Part shown: in pieces, positions 48,382-55,783 of the stretch
Numbering within the stretch: position 1 is the first letter of the stretch
Layout of the letters: every line of letters begins with the position of its first letter
Assembly: GCF_012184425.1 (NCBI RefSeq)
Contig: NZ_VTOW01000005.1
Location: forward strand, 267,921-331,920
DNA from: Candidatus Manganitrophus noduliformans
GTDB lineage: Bacteria > Nitrospirota > Nitrospiria > SBBL01 > Manganitrophaceae
Direction of reading: 5' to 3'
Length of the DNA: 64,000 nucleotides
Position numbers and translations under genes: made by a program
Notes under the pieces: generated by a model
The model's database searches: none
Told to the model about the DNA's origin: nothing
The model's input: only the letters and a program-made list of their open reading frames with translations

Positions 48382-48641
48382 TCCTCCACCTCGATGCTCC
48401 TGAGAATGACCGACGCGGCATTCGGGTCTGCGGGATCGTCTATTGTCTCGACCTTCAGTTCCGCTCCCTCTGCGATCGTTCCCTTCGCGGCAAGAAGAAA
48501 ATGATCTCGAAGATGGTCCGGATTGGTGGCGCAGAGCGGACCGATCCGAAGGGTCACCCCGACCACTTTACGGACCGGTGGAGGGTGAACAATCGATTCG
48601 ATTTGCCGTATCAGTCCGGAGATAAGCGACGATTCATGCAT
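48378..48641 (-). CDS. hypA: HypA-like nickel chaperone lacking the zinc ribbon
   Basis: This 87-residue protein starts MHESSLISGLIRQIES, in which His2 is the known nickel ligand of HypA, and has VVGVTLRIGPLCATNPDHLRDHFLLAA as in the family. Normal HypA is about 113 residues with four zinc cysteines (CxxC twice). Here that stretch is replaced by DDPADPNAASVILRSIEVEE, so only one Cys remains. The C-terminal SIEVEE resembles the family's end. It could be a reduced functional form. It overlaps hypF by 4 bases. The start lies just beyond hairpin R5. Confidence 0.8.
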   Translation of the reverse strand: MHESSLISGLIRQIESIVHPPPVRKVVGVTLRIGPLCATNPDHLRDHFLLAAKGTIAEGAELKVETIDDPADPNAASVILRSIEVEE

Positions 48642-48647
48642 GGGCCG

Positions 48648-48727
48648 TTACCATTTGTCATTTTCCATTTTCCAATTTTCATTTTCCATTTGTTTTAATG
48701 ACAAATGATAAATGGTAAATGAAAAAT
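48648..48727 (-). repeat. Heptad hairpin R5 between the protease gene and hypA
   Basis: An 80-bp heptad hairpin. The protease stop TAA lies at its transcript-5' foot and the hypA ATG 7-9 bases beyond the 3' foot. Confidence 0.9.
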
Positions 48728-49197
48728 TATCCCTTCTTAATGATCTCTTCTCGAAGCCGTGCTTCCACCTCGGCGACCGCTTTCTCGACTGCAGGTGAGA
48801 GACCCACGCCTGCATCGAACCGCTCTCCCTCAATTCCGTAGATAATCAGCCGGGGAGGAAGCTGATGAAGCACCCGGGCCAGCTCGACCGCTTCGGCGAT
48901 CCCGAAGGCATGCGTCGAATGACGGAAGAGAGAGGCCGGAAGCGGCTGTGTCGACACGTCGATCCGATGAACGGTCCCCGGCGGCGCGCCCGACTGAACG
49001 GCATCGATCAAGAAAACATCTTCGGCCCCCCGCCAGGCCTCCAGAAGGGACGTCCCCTCGCCGGTCTCCTCAAAAATTTCGGTGCTGAGAGGGGCCCCCG
49101 TTTTGAGCCTCCGTGCGACGATCCGTCCGGCGGCGTCGTCCCAACGGTAGTCGTTTCCGATCCCGACGACAAAGATCTTTGAAAGACGATTTTCCAT
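48727..49197 (-). CDS. [NiFe] hydrogenase maturation endopeptidase
   Basis: This 156-residue HycI/HoxW-type protease begins IFVVGIGNDYRWDDAAGRIVARRL, the nickel-binding Asp/Glu site of the family (GxGN...DD). It has the second region DVFLIDAVQSGAPPGTVHRIDV and the His region FRHSTHAFGIAEAVELARVL. It trims the C terminus of the large subunit after nickel insertion. The ATG at 49197 lies in repeat R6, with AATGGAAAATGGCAA directly upstream, the same leader as hypE and the four-helix gene. The frame runs seven codons further upstream into the repeat. Confidence 0.92.
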   Translation of the reverse strand: MENRLSKIFVVGIGNDYRWDDAAGRIVARRLKTGAPLSTEIFEETGEGTSLLEAWRGAEDVFLIDAVQSGAPPGTVHRIDVSTQPLPASLFRHSTHAFGIAEAVELARVLHQLPPRLIIYGIEGERFDAGVGLSPAVEKAVAEVEARLREEIIKKG

Positions 49198-49271
49198 TTG
49201 CCATTTTCCATTGGTCATTTGTCATTTCCAAAAATGGAAAATAAAAAATGGTAAATGGCAAATGGAAAATT
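49189..49271 (-). repeat. Heptad hairpin R6 between hydA and the protease gene
   Basis: An 83-bp heptad hairpin. The hydA stop TAA opens the transcript-5' arm and the protease ATG closes the 3' arm, so stop and start would lie side by side at the stem base. Confidence 0.9.
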
Positions 49272-50559
49272 ATCCCCTCCTGATCTCCAGCCGAAGAAAG
49301 TGGGTCGAACAGGAGATACAGGGGTCGTAGTTTCGAATTGTCTGCTCGCATCGCCAGGTCAGCTTCTCCTGGGGGAGATCGATCTCTTTCTCAACCACCC
49401 GGCGCAGATCGTCCTCCATCACCTTTTGATTCTGGGAGGTCGGCGGGACAATCTTCGCATCGAGGATCGTCCCCTGTTCGTCGATCCGGTAGCGATGGTA
49501 GAGGGTCCCGCGCGGCGCCTCGGTGGCGGCATAGCCGACCGCCGGACGAGGCAAAACCGGAACGGCCGGATGTTCCGGCGCTTCATAGGCGGCAATGATC
49601 CGCAACGCTTCATCGAAGGCGTAGACCACTTCGACTCCCCGGATCAGGATCCCCTTAAACGGATTCCGGCAGGCCGGTCCCAAACCGGCGGCGCGGGCCG
49701 CCTCCTGCGCGAGCGGGGAGAGGCGATCGAAATTGAGATTGTATCTTGCCATCGGGCCGACAAAGTAACCGCCGCGGCCGCGGATTTTCGAGTGGAGGGC
49801 GTTGGAGTGGGGGACCTGCTCCTCCTCAAAATGTTCGTCGTACTCCCGGACCGAGAGATCCAATCCTTTGTTCGAAACCAACCGGCCCTCATTGAATGGG
49901 TATTCGTCCGGGTGGCGCAGCGCCACGAACTCATAGTCCCGCTCGTAATCGGGGAAAGGGAGGGTGGCCGCCCACCGAACGGTTTCAACGGCGGCATCGC
50001 GCGCCCATAACAGACGATCGGTCAGCGAGGCGAGCTCGCGCTTCGTCGGTGTTTTGAAAAAACCGCCGAGCCGGACATTGATCGGGTGGATCGATCGGCC
50101 TCCCATCAGGCTGATGATCGCATTCCCGGCCTTCTTGATCTGGAGCCCGCGTTGAACGATGCCGGCATGGTCCTTCGCCATTTCGATCGCCCCGGCATAA
50201 CCGAGGAAGTCGGGAGCATGGAGCATATAGATGTGGAGGACATGGCTTTCGATCCACTCGCCGCAGTAGATCAGCCGCCGCAGTGCGCGGAGCGAACCGT
50301 CGACTTTGACCCCGCAGGCATCTTCCATTGCGTGTACGGCGCTCATCTGATAGGCGACGGGGCAGATGCCGCAGATCCGCGAGGTGATGTCGGCCGCCTC
50401 GGTGAAGCTGCGGCCCCGCAGGAACGCTTCGAAGAAGCGGGGGGGCTCGAAGATCCGAAGCTGCGCATCGACGACCTGACCGTCTTTGATCGTGACGGTG
50501 AGCGCCCCTTCCCCTTCGACCCGGGCGAGGTGATCAACCCGGATGGTCTTTTTCTTCAT
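49270..50559 (-). CDS. hydA: Group 3b-type [NiFe] hydrogenase large subunit
   Basis: This 429-residue catalytic subunit holds the Ni-Fe site through RICGICP (about residues 60-66) and the C-terminal DPCISCSTH, followed by only nine residues (FLRLEIRRG) as the cleavable tail. The overall length and short tail fit soluble group 3b sulfhydrogenase-type enzymes that exchange electrons with NAD(P)H. The ATG at 50559 has AAGGAG 10 bases upstream and lies inside the end of the small-subunit gene; a longer frame would add 11 residues. It should need the Hyp proteins encoded downstream. Confidence 0.95.
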   Translation of the reverse strand: MKKKTIRVDHLARVEGEGALTVTIKDGQVVDAQLRIFEPPRFFEAFLRGRSFTEAADITSRICGICPVAYQMSAVHAMEDACGVKVDGSLRALRRLIYCGEWIESHVLHIYMLHAPDFLGYAGAIEMAKDHAGIVQRGLQIKKAGNAIISLMGGRSIHPINVRLGGFFKTPTKRELASLTDRLLWARDAAVETVRWAATLPFPDYERDYEFVALRHPDEYPFNEGRLVSNKGLDLSVREYDEHFEEEQVPHSNALHSKIRGRGGYFVGPMARYNLNFDRLSPLAQEAARAAGLGPACRNPFKGILIRGVEVVYAFDEALRIIAAYEAPEHPAVPVLPRPAVGYAATEAPRGTLYHRYRIDEQGTILDAKIVPPTSQNQKVMEDDLRRVVEKEIDLPQEKLTWRCEQTIRNYDPCISCSTHFLRLEIRRG

Positions 50560-51337
50560 GGCGCAGGCTCTCCTTGCGAAACGCTTCGGCATCGGCGTTG
50601 AAATTTCGAAAGACGCGGAGAAGATCGGCCTCGTTCGTCCCGAGCCGGCGCCACCCTTCGCTGAGCGAGCCGGTGTTCGGCGTCTCCATCGGTCCGAAGC
50701 AGCCGTAGCAGCCGCGGTTGTAGCTGGGACAAAGGACGCCGCAGCCGGTGTGGGTGACCGGTCCGAGACAGGGGGTGCCGTGCGCGACCATCACGCAGAT
50801 GTTTCCCTTCCGCTTGCAGTCGATGCAGACGGAATGGGAAGGGATCACCGGTTTTCGTCCCTGCAAATAGGCGCGGATCACCTCGATCAATTGGTTCTTG
50901 TTGATCGGGCAGCCGCGCAGCTCGTAATCGACCGGAACATGCGCCGCGATCGGGGTCGATTTCTCCAGCGTGTTGATGTAGGCGGGGGTGGCGTAGACCA
51001 TCGAGACGAACTCCTTCACATCCCGGAAGTTCCGAAGCGCTTGAATTCCTCCGGCCGTCGCGCAAGCGCCGATCGAGACGAGATACTTCGACCTCTTCCG
51101 GATCTCCTGAATCGCCGCCGCATCCCGCGGGGTGGTGATGGAGCCGTCGACCAGAGAGAGGTCATAAGGGCCTTTTCCGTCGGCGCGGGTCGCCTCCCGA
51201 AAGTAGACGATCTCGACCTCGCCGGCAATCGGAAGGAGCTCGTCCTCGCAGTTCAGCAGGGTGAGCTGGCAGCCGTCGCAGGAGGCGAACTTCCAGACGG
51301 CCATTTTTGGTTTGAGGTTCAAAGGATTATTTTCCAT
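50534..51337 (-). CDS. hydD: [NiFe] hydrogenase small subunit (group 3b-type)
   Basis: This 267-residue subunit carries the iron-sulfur relay. The proximal cluster is [21 protein letters not shown] plus GACATAGG and [16 protein letters not shown], and the further clusters lie in [46 protein letters not shown]. There is no twin-arginine signal, so it is cytoplasmic. The ATG is given by repeat R7. Its end overlaps hydA by 26 bases. Confidence 0.95.
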   Translation of the reverse strand: MENNPLNLKPKMAVWKFASCDGCQLTLLNCEDELLPIAGEVEIVYFREATRADGKGPYDLSLVDGSITTPRDAAAIQEIRKRSKYLVSIGACATAGGIQALRNFRDVKEFVSMVYATPAYINTLEKSTPIAAHVPVDYELRGCPINKNQLIEVIRAYLQGRKPVIPSHSVCIDCKRKGNICVMVAHGTPCLGPVTHTGCGVLCPSYNRGCYGCFGPMETPNTGSLSEGWRRLGTNEADLLRVFRNFNADAEAFRKESLRHEEKDHPG

Positions 51338-51411
51338 TGTTCATTTGTCATTTATCATTTGTCATTTAAAAAATGGAAAATGAAAATTGGTAAATGGCAA
51401 ATGGCAAATTT
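51329..51411 (-). repeat. Heptad hairpin R7 between hydG and hydD
   Basis: An 83-bp heptad hairpin beginning about 8 bases after the hydG stop. Its 3' arm supplies the hydD start codon (AATGGAAAAT). Confidence 0.9.
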
Positions 51412-51418
51412 ACTCTCC

Positions 51419-52255
51419 CTAAATCTCTCTCATCTCGAACCACGGCTGAATCCGGTCATATCGGTAAACCGGTCCCTCCCGGCAGACGAACGTCGGGCCG
51501 ATCTGGCAGTGTCCGCAAAAAGCGATGGCGCACTTCATGTTCCGCTCCAACGAGACGTAGATCCGATCGGCGGCGACCCCGCGGGAGAGGAGGCTTCGGG
51601 CGGTGGCGCGCATCATGATCTCCGGCCCGCACATCATGACAATGGAATGTCGGGGATCGATCTCGACCTGATCGAAAAGATTCGTCACCACGCCGACGTT
51701 GTACTTCCACGCTTTGTCGGGATGATCGACGGTCAGGTACACCTCCGTGTTCGGATGGCGCTCCCAGGCCCGGAACCGCTCCCGGTAAAGAAGGTCTTTC
51801 GGTGTCTTCACCCCATGAAGGATTTTTAATTTACCGTATCGCTCCCGCCGTTGGGCGATGTAGTTGATCACCGAGACGACCGGCGCGCAGCCGAGACCGC
51901 CGGTTACGACGATGACCTCTTTCCCTTCGGCCTCTTTCAGCGGCCAGGCGCTTCCGTAAGGACCTCGAAGTCCGATCGTATCCCCCTCCTTCAGCCGCTC
52001 CAGCGCGCCGGTGACATTTCCAACGATCCGGATCGTGTGGTCGAGCAACTCGGGATCATCCGGATCGGAGACGATCGAGATCGCCACCTCTCCCACGCCG
52101 AAAACATAGACCATGTTGAACTGGCCGGGGAGAAAACGGTAGCCCCGTCTCAGCGCTTCGTCTCGAAAGCGGAGACGATAGGTGTAGACCCCCGGCGTTT
52201 CCCGGCGGACTTCGGCGATCTCGGCGGGATGAGGGAGAAAGGGATCATTTACCAT
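51419..52255 (-). CDS. hydG: FAD/NAD(P)-binding hydrogenase subunit (HydG/gamma type)
   Basis: This 278-residue flavoprotein belongs to the ferredoxin-NADP reductase superfamily. The FAD domain has TYRLRFRDEALRRGYRFLPGQFNMVYVFG, the NAD(P) domain has VIVVTGGLGCAPVVSVINYI, and the C-terminal [2Fe-2S] motif is CAIAFCGHCQIGPTFVC. It passes electrons between the small subunit and NAD(P)H, as in the gamma subunit of sulfhydrogenases. Its ATG (MVNDPFLPH) is contributed by repeat R8. Confidence 0.93.
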   Translation of the reverse strand: MVNDPFLPHPAEIAEVRRETPGVYTYRLRFRDEALRRGYRFLPGQFNMVYVFGVGEVAISIVSDPDDPELLDHTIRIVGNVTGALERLKEGDTIGLRGPYGSAWPLKEAEGKEVIVVTGGLGCAPVVSVINYIAQRRERYGKLKILHGVKTPKDLLYRERFRAWERHPNTEVYLTVDHPDKAWKYNVGVVTNLFDQVEIDPRHSIVMMCGPEIMMRATARSLLSRGVAADRIYVSLERNMKCAIAFCGHCQIGPTFVCREGPVYRYDRIQPWFEMREI

Positions 52256-52328
52256 TTGTCATTTTCCATTTTGAATTTTCCATTTTTTAAATGACAAATG
52301 AACAATGACAAATGGAAAATGGTAAATA
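52246..52328 (-). repeat. Heptad hairpin R8 between hydB and hydG
   Basis: An 83-bp heptad hairpin starting about 8 bases after the hydB stop and ending in the hydG start codon. Its heptamer order differs from that of R3-R7, but the 7-base period is kept. Confidence 0.9.
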
Positions 52329-52336
52329 TCTCCTCC

Positions 52337-53473
52337 TCATCCTTTTTCTCCTCGGATCGCCCGGACCTCTTCGGTGATGTCGATGGCGACGGGGCACCAG
52401 GTGATGCAGCGGCCGCAGCCGACGCAGCCGGATGTTCCGAACTGATCCCACCAGGTGGCGAGCTTATGGGTCATCCATTGACGGTAGCGGCCCTTGTGGG
52501 TCGATCGAACGCTTCCGGCGCCGTGAATGTAAGAGAAGTCCATCGTAAAGCAGGAGTCGAGCTTTCTCCACCGCTCGGTTTGGTTTCCGGTCAGATCGGT
52601 GACATCTTCGACCGTCGTGCAGAAACAGGTGGGGCAGACAAGGGTGCAGTTGCCGCAGGCGAGACAGCGGGCGGCGACATCGTCCCAACGGGGATGCTCC
52701 AGATTGTTGTAGAGCAGTTCCTTCACGTCGTCTGTTTTCATGGATCGCCCCATCTGTTGGGCGGTGCGAGAGATGACCCGATCGGCCGCCGCCGCTTCTT
52801 CCTCGCGCGCTTTTTCGTGGGGGATTTCTCGAAGGAGGGCTTCCCCCCGCTCCGAGCCGGCCTCGACGACGAAGTAGTGCCGATCTTTTTCCAGGACCTC
52901 CGTCAGAGCAAGGTCGAACCCGAACGTCGCCTTCGGGCCGCTCTTCATCGAGACGCAAAAACAGGTTCCGCCGGCGACACTACAGTTGAGGGCGACGATG
53001 AAGACGTTCTCCCGCTGGGCCTTGTAGTAGGGATCGACGTAAGCCCCTTCCAGGAAAACCTTGTCTTGAATGGCGATGGCGTGCAGCTCGCAGGCGCGGA
53101 CACCGATCAAGGCAAGCTTGGGAATTTCCTCTTTTTCAGGAATAATCTGAAAACCACCGTCTGTTCGCTCGGCGCGCCAGAGGCGTCTCGTGGAGGGGAG
53201 GAAATATTTTTTCCAGGAATGGGGGCCGACGGCATAGCCGAAGAAGGCGGCATCGTCTCTTTTTTTCAGACGATAGGTGGCCCCTTCTTGTGCATCGGTC
53301 CAGCCGATCGGGAGGTCGTTGATGGAGGTTAATTCGTCGTAGACGATCGCGCCGTCCTGAAGGGTCGGCCCGACGAGCCGGTATCCCGATTGCTTCAGCG
53401 AATCGAAGCAGCGTTGAAGGTGGCCGGCTTCGAGAATTTCTTTTCGGTTTGGGATCGGTTCCGATGTTTCCAT
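52337..53473 (-). CDS. hydB: Iron-sulfur hydrogenase subunit (HydB/beta type)
   Basis: This 378-residue subunit has two ferredoxin-like cluster motifs near the C terminus: [16 protein letters not shown] (about residues 258-273) and [16 protein letters not shown] (about 350-366). The long N-terminal domain, found in sulfhydrogenase beta subunits, includes [15 protein letters not shown] and [21 protein letters not shown]. It is first in the operon and links the flavin subunit to further acceptors. A sigma-70-like promoter lies about 70 bases upstream. Confidence 0.93.
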   Translation of the reverse strand: METSEPIPNRKEILEAGHLQRCFDSLKQSGYRLVGPTLQDGAIVYDELTSINDLPIGWTDAQEGATYRLKKRDDAAFFGYAVGPHSWKKYFLPSTRRLWRAERTDGGFQIIPEKEEIPKLALIGVRACELHAIAIQDKVFLEGAYVDPYYKAQRENVFIVALNCSVAGGTCFCVSMKSGPKATFGFDLALTEVLEKDRHYFVVEAGSERGEALLREIPHEKAREEEAAAADRVISRTAQQMGRSMKTDDVKELLYNNLEHPRWDDVAARCLACGNCTLVCPTCFCTTVEDVTDLTGNQTERWRKLDSCFTMDFSYIHGAGSVRSTHKGRYRQWMTHKLATWWDQFGTSGCVGCGRCITWCPVAIDITEEVRAIRGEKG

Positions 53474-53542
53474 CCTGCTCCATGATGATGGGAATGGTCC
53501 GCCGCCGGAAATGCAAGCCAGGAAAGGATCGGTTTCGAGGTC

Positions 53543-53572
53543 AGTCTATTCTTTTCCTGCTAAAACAGTCAA
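53543..53572 (-). promoter_or_regulatory. Sigma-70-like promoter of the hydrogenase operon
   Basis: On the minus strand TTGACT (53567-53572), 18 bp, TAGACT (53543-53548), about 65 bases before the hydB ATG. It lacks the palindrome seen at the stress-type promoters, so the operon is probably controlled differently. Confidence 0.6.
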
Positions 53573-53630
53573 GCAGGTATGCCATCCTTGGCGCCTCATG
53601 AGTCGTCACCCTTTGTTTTACACCGAGACG

Positions 53631-54056
53631 CTAATACCGCTCGATCAGAACGAGACAATATTGGAGGGCGTCGATCTCCGTGAAGATCCCGACCAGTTTG
53701 TTGTCGATATCAACGACCGGAAGCGCCCCGATCTTATGTTCAACCATCAGCTTAATGGCGTCGTGGATCGAGGTTTCTTCCCTGACGGAAATCGGATGAC
53801 GGGACATCAGATCGGAGACGATCTGTTGATCGACATCGCCGAATTCCTTCATCTCTCCTCCGGTGATTCTCCAGTTCTGCCGAATGTCGCGATCCGAAAT
53901 CATTCCGACCAATCGGTCCCCCTCCACGACGGGCAGATGCCGGATTTCGTGATCCAACATCAACCCAAGCGCCTTGACCGTCGAATCTTCCGGGTGGATT
54001 GAGAGCGGTTTGAAAGTCATCCGATCGTTCATCGTTGGAATTTCATACGGTTTCAT
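53631..54056 (-). CDS. Two-CBS-domain protein
   Basis: This 141-residue Bateman module has CBS1 with STVKALGLMLDHEIRHLPVVEGDRLVGMISDRDI and CBS2 with TSIHDAIKLMVEHKIGALPVVDIDNKLVGIFTEIDAL. It is more acidic than the protein at 9456. It lies 30 bases after the hemerythrin gene on the same strand and should share its palindrome-type promoter. Adenylate sensing is the usual role; the controlled partner is unknown. Confidence 0.9.
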   Translation of the reverse strand: MKPYEIPTMNDRMTFKPLSIHPEDSTVKALGLMLDHEIRHLPVVEGDRLVGMISDRDIRQNWRITGGEMKEFGDVDQQIVSDLMSRHPISVREETSIHDAIKLMVEHKIGALPVVDIDNKLVGIFTEIDALQYCLVLIERY

Positions 54057-54086
54057 ACCTCCTCCTTGCCGTCGGGTGAATGGGGG

Positions 54087-54527
54087 TCACCCCATTGTCG
54101 AACATTGTTTCATCTGTTCCAACGCCGCTTCCCGCTCCTCCTTGCCGAGAGAAACATCGATCCAGGGATAAAGAATCCTTTCTTCCTCCCGGCTGTGAAG
54201 GGCCAGCAGACCGGTCAACTCTTTGAGCACCTCCTCGGTTCCACCTTCTTTATCGATTTGGGCCGAGATCTTCTCAAAGAGGGCTTTGATCTGCCGATGT
54301 TGGGATTGGACGAGCACCGTGGGGCCGGGGAGGTGCATCCCGGTCCGGCGCTCGATCGCCGGGAAGAGAATCTCTTCCTCCCAGGCCATATGCTTTTCGA
54401 CGCCGGATTTAAACGCATTAAACAACTCCCGGGCGCGGACGCCGTCTTGATCCCTCGCTTTTAAAAAATCTCTCAGGATCTGTTCAAGCCGTTCATGATC
54501 GTGCGTCATGAAATCTTTTATTTTCAT
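54087..54527 (-). CDS. Hemerythrin HHE-domain protein
   Basis: This 146-residue protein has the di-iron ligands of the HHE fold: THDHERLEQILRDF (His pair), VEKHMAWEEEILFPAIE (H...E), QSQHRQIKALFEK and LLALHSREEERILYPWID (H...E). Such proteins bind O2, NO or store iron. The ATG at 54527 follows GGGAAGACGATCG; the longest frame starts at 54635, inside the promoter, and is rejected. It is divergent from hsp20 and shares with it an arrangement of two facing palindrome promoters. Confidence 0.9.
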   Translation of the reverse strand: MKIKDFMTHDHERLEQILRDFLKARDQDGVRARELFNAFKSGVEKHMAWEEEILFPAIERRTGMHLPGPTVLVQSQHRQIKALFEKISAQIDKEGGTEEVLKELTGLLALHSREEERILYPWIDVSLGKEEREAALEQMKQCSTMG

Positions 54528-54561
54528 CGATCGTCTTCCCTCTCCATCGGAACCCTCATTC

Positions 54562-54608
54562 ATCTTGAAGCAATCACATGGGAAAGACAACCCCCCGAAA
54601 GGGGTGGC
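54562..54608 (-). promoter_or_regulatory. Palindrome-type promoter of the hemerythrin-CBS operon
   Basis: On the minus strand ACCCC-TTTC-GGGGG(G), -35 TTGTCT (54585-54590), exactly 17 bp, -10 CAAGAT (54562-54567). It is 32 bases from the hsp20 element and points away from it. Confidence 0.75.
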
Positions 54609-54640
54609 TTCAACGTGACATCGCGGCATCAACATAGATA

Positions 54641-54687
54641 AACACCCCCTTCGGGGGATTGTCTCTTCGATTGAATCATTTCAAAAT
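54641..54687 (+). promoter_or_regulatory. Palindrome-type promoter of hsp20
   Basis: AACACCCCC-TTC-GGGGGA, -35 TTGTCT (54659-54664), exactly 17 bp, -10 CAAAAT (54682-54687). The leader to the hsp20 ATG is about 145 bases and contains no gene. Confidence 0.75.
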
Positions 54688-54839
54688 GAGAATCAATCGG
54701 ATGATTCACTCGCGGGTCATCCAACCTTCCTTTCGGGAAGGGGTGCGGAAAAGGACAGGTCAGCCGGATGATTCAGGGCGAAGTGGGCGGGGGCTTCGTC
54801 TCCAGAAAAAAAAGACCCGCGTCAAAAAGGAGGTGCAAA

Positions 54840-55316
54840 ATGGACGTGGCACGCTGGGAACCGTTTAAAAAGATCAAACGCTGGGACCCGTTTCGAGAGA
54901 TGGAAGAGATGTCGGCGCGTCTGAGGGATCTGATGGGGAAGGGATCGATGACCCGGATCAACGGGGAGGAAGCGCTGACCTCGATCGACTGGGTGCCGGA
55001 GGTCGATATCATCGAAAGCGAAAAGGAGTATCTGATCAAAGCCGAGCTTCCTGAGATCAAGAAAGAAGATGTAAAGGTTTCGGTGGAAAAGGGGGTCCTC
55101 ACGATTCAGGGAGAACGCAAACAGGAAAAAGAAGAGAAGGGAAAGAAATTCCATCGAATCGAGCGCTCTTACGGCGCCTTCGAGCGAAGCTTCACCCTTC
55201 CCGATGACGCCGACCAGGGAAAAGTCTCCGCCGAATTTAAGGACGGAATCTTGAGCGTCCATCTGGCGAAATCGGAAAAAGCGGCCCCGAAGCCGATCGA
55301 AGTAAAAGCAGCATAA
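54840..55316 (+). CDS. Small heat-shock protein (Hsp20/alpha-crystallin)
   Basis: This 158-residue ATP-independent chaperone has an N-terminal arm (KRWDPFREMEEMSARLRDLMG), an alpha-crystallin domain at about residues 50-140 (DWVPEVDIIESEKEYLIKAELPEIKKEDVKVSVEKGVLTIQGER; RSYGAFERSFTLPDD; AEFKDGILSVHLAK), and a tail with an I-x-V-like KPIEVKAA. The ribosome site AAAAAGGAGG is perfect. A CCTTCCTTT tract about 100 bases upstream could pair with it. Expected to hold unfolded proteins for Lon or FtsH. Confidence 0.94.
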   Translation: MDVARWEPFKKIKRWDPFREMEEMSARLRDLMGKGSMTRINGEEALTSIDWVPEVDIIESEKEYLIKAELPEIKKEDVKVSVEKGVLTIQGERKQEKEEKGKKFHRIERSYGAFERSFTLPDDADQGKVSAEFKDGILSVHLAKSEKAAPKPIEVKAA

Positions 55317-55356
55317 ACTTGTCCGGGTTAATCCGGGAAGACGGATGCAGACGATT

Positions 55357-55400
55357 CCTCCAGGGGCGGGGCCGATGTCTCCCACGGCCCCCCCTGGAGG
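55357..55400 (+). terminator. Strong GC-rich hairpin after hsp20
   Basis: CCTCCAGGGG-CG-GGGCC and GGCCCCCCCTGGAGG form a long stem with one bulge and a 12-base loop. It lies 41 bases past the hsp20 stop. The T-run is weak, so intrinsic termination may be partial. Confidence 0.6.
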
Positions 55401-55445
55401 GGATTCTTATCCACCTTGGGCCGTTGGATTAAGGAGAGGGCGGTC

Positions 55446-55706
55446 TTGAAGGATCAAAACGGCATACATCAAAGAATCATCTCAGCACCCGTCTTTCGTC
55501 GTGAGCTCACAAAACGAGAGATCGAAGTCCTAACGTTGGTGGCGCAAGGTTATAAGAACAGAGAAATCGCTAAGAAACTCGGGGTGGCGGTCAAGACCTT
55601 GGAGAACCATCGGGTCAACATCATGAACAAGCTCGGTCTTCGAAACACCGTTCAGATGATCCGCTACGCGATCGAAAAGGGTATCGTTCCGATTGAGGAT
55701 AGATAA
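55446..55706 (+). CDS. LuxR/NarL-type HTH protein without receiver domain
   Basis: This 86-residue protein is almost only a GerE-type HTH: LTKREIEVLTLVAQGYKNREIAKKLGVAVKTLENHRVNIMNKLGLRN. The family's phospho-receiver or autoinducer domain is missing. The TTG at 55446 has AAGGAG 9 bases upstream and is preferred over a TTG at 55416; there is no ATG. It lies between hsp20 and the RND operon and could regulate either. Confidence 0.85.
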   Translation: MKDQNGIHQRIISAPVFRRELTKREIEVLTLVAQGYKNREIAKKLGVAVKTLENHRVNIMNKLGLRNTVQMIRYAIEKGIVPIEDR

Positions 55707-55783
55707 AAAGGCTTAAAGCTCAAGGTCTCACGCGGGATGTTTTTTCTCTGAAAGAAGTGAGGGTAATAGTGGAGAGAAAGGGG

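Noticed and set aside
42192..52328. The heptad repeats as a CRISPR array
   Set aside because: Units are 7 bp and continuous, there are no unique spacers of constant length, and no cas genes are present.
54586..54664. The CCCCC-TTC-GGGGG palindromes as rho-independent terminators
   Set aside because: Here two copies lie back to back between divergent genes, where no transcript ends. No T-run follows any copy except incidentally at 60401 and at 16681-16686 on the far side.
55388..55432. A possible tenth palindrome-type promoter before the LuxR-like gene (CCCCCC-TGGA-GGGG, TTCTTA, 17 bp, GATTAA)
   Set aside because: The bases are part of the strong hairpin after hsp20. The predicted start would fall on the ribosome site of the TTG start, and the -35 lacks the TTG core.
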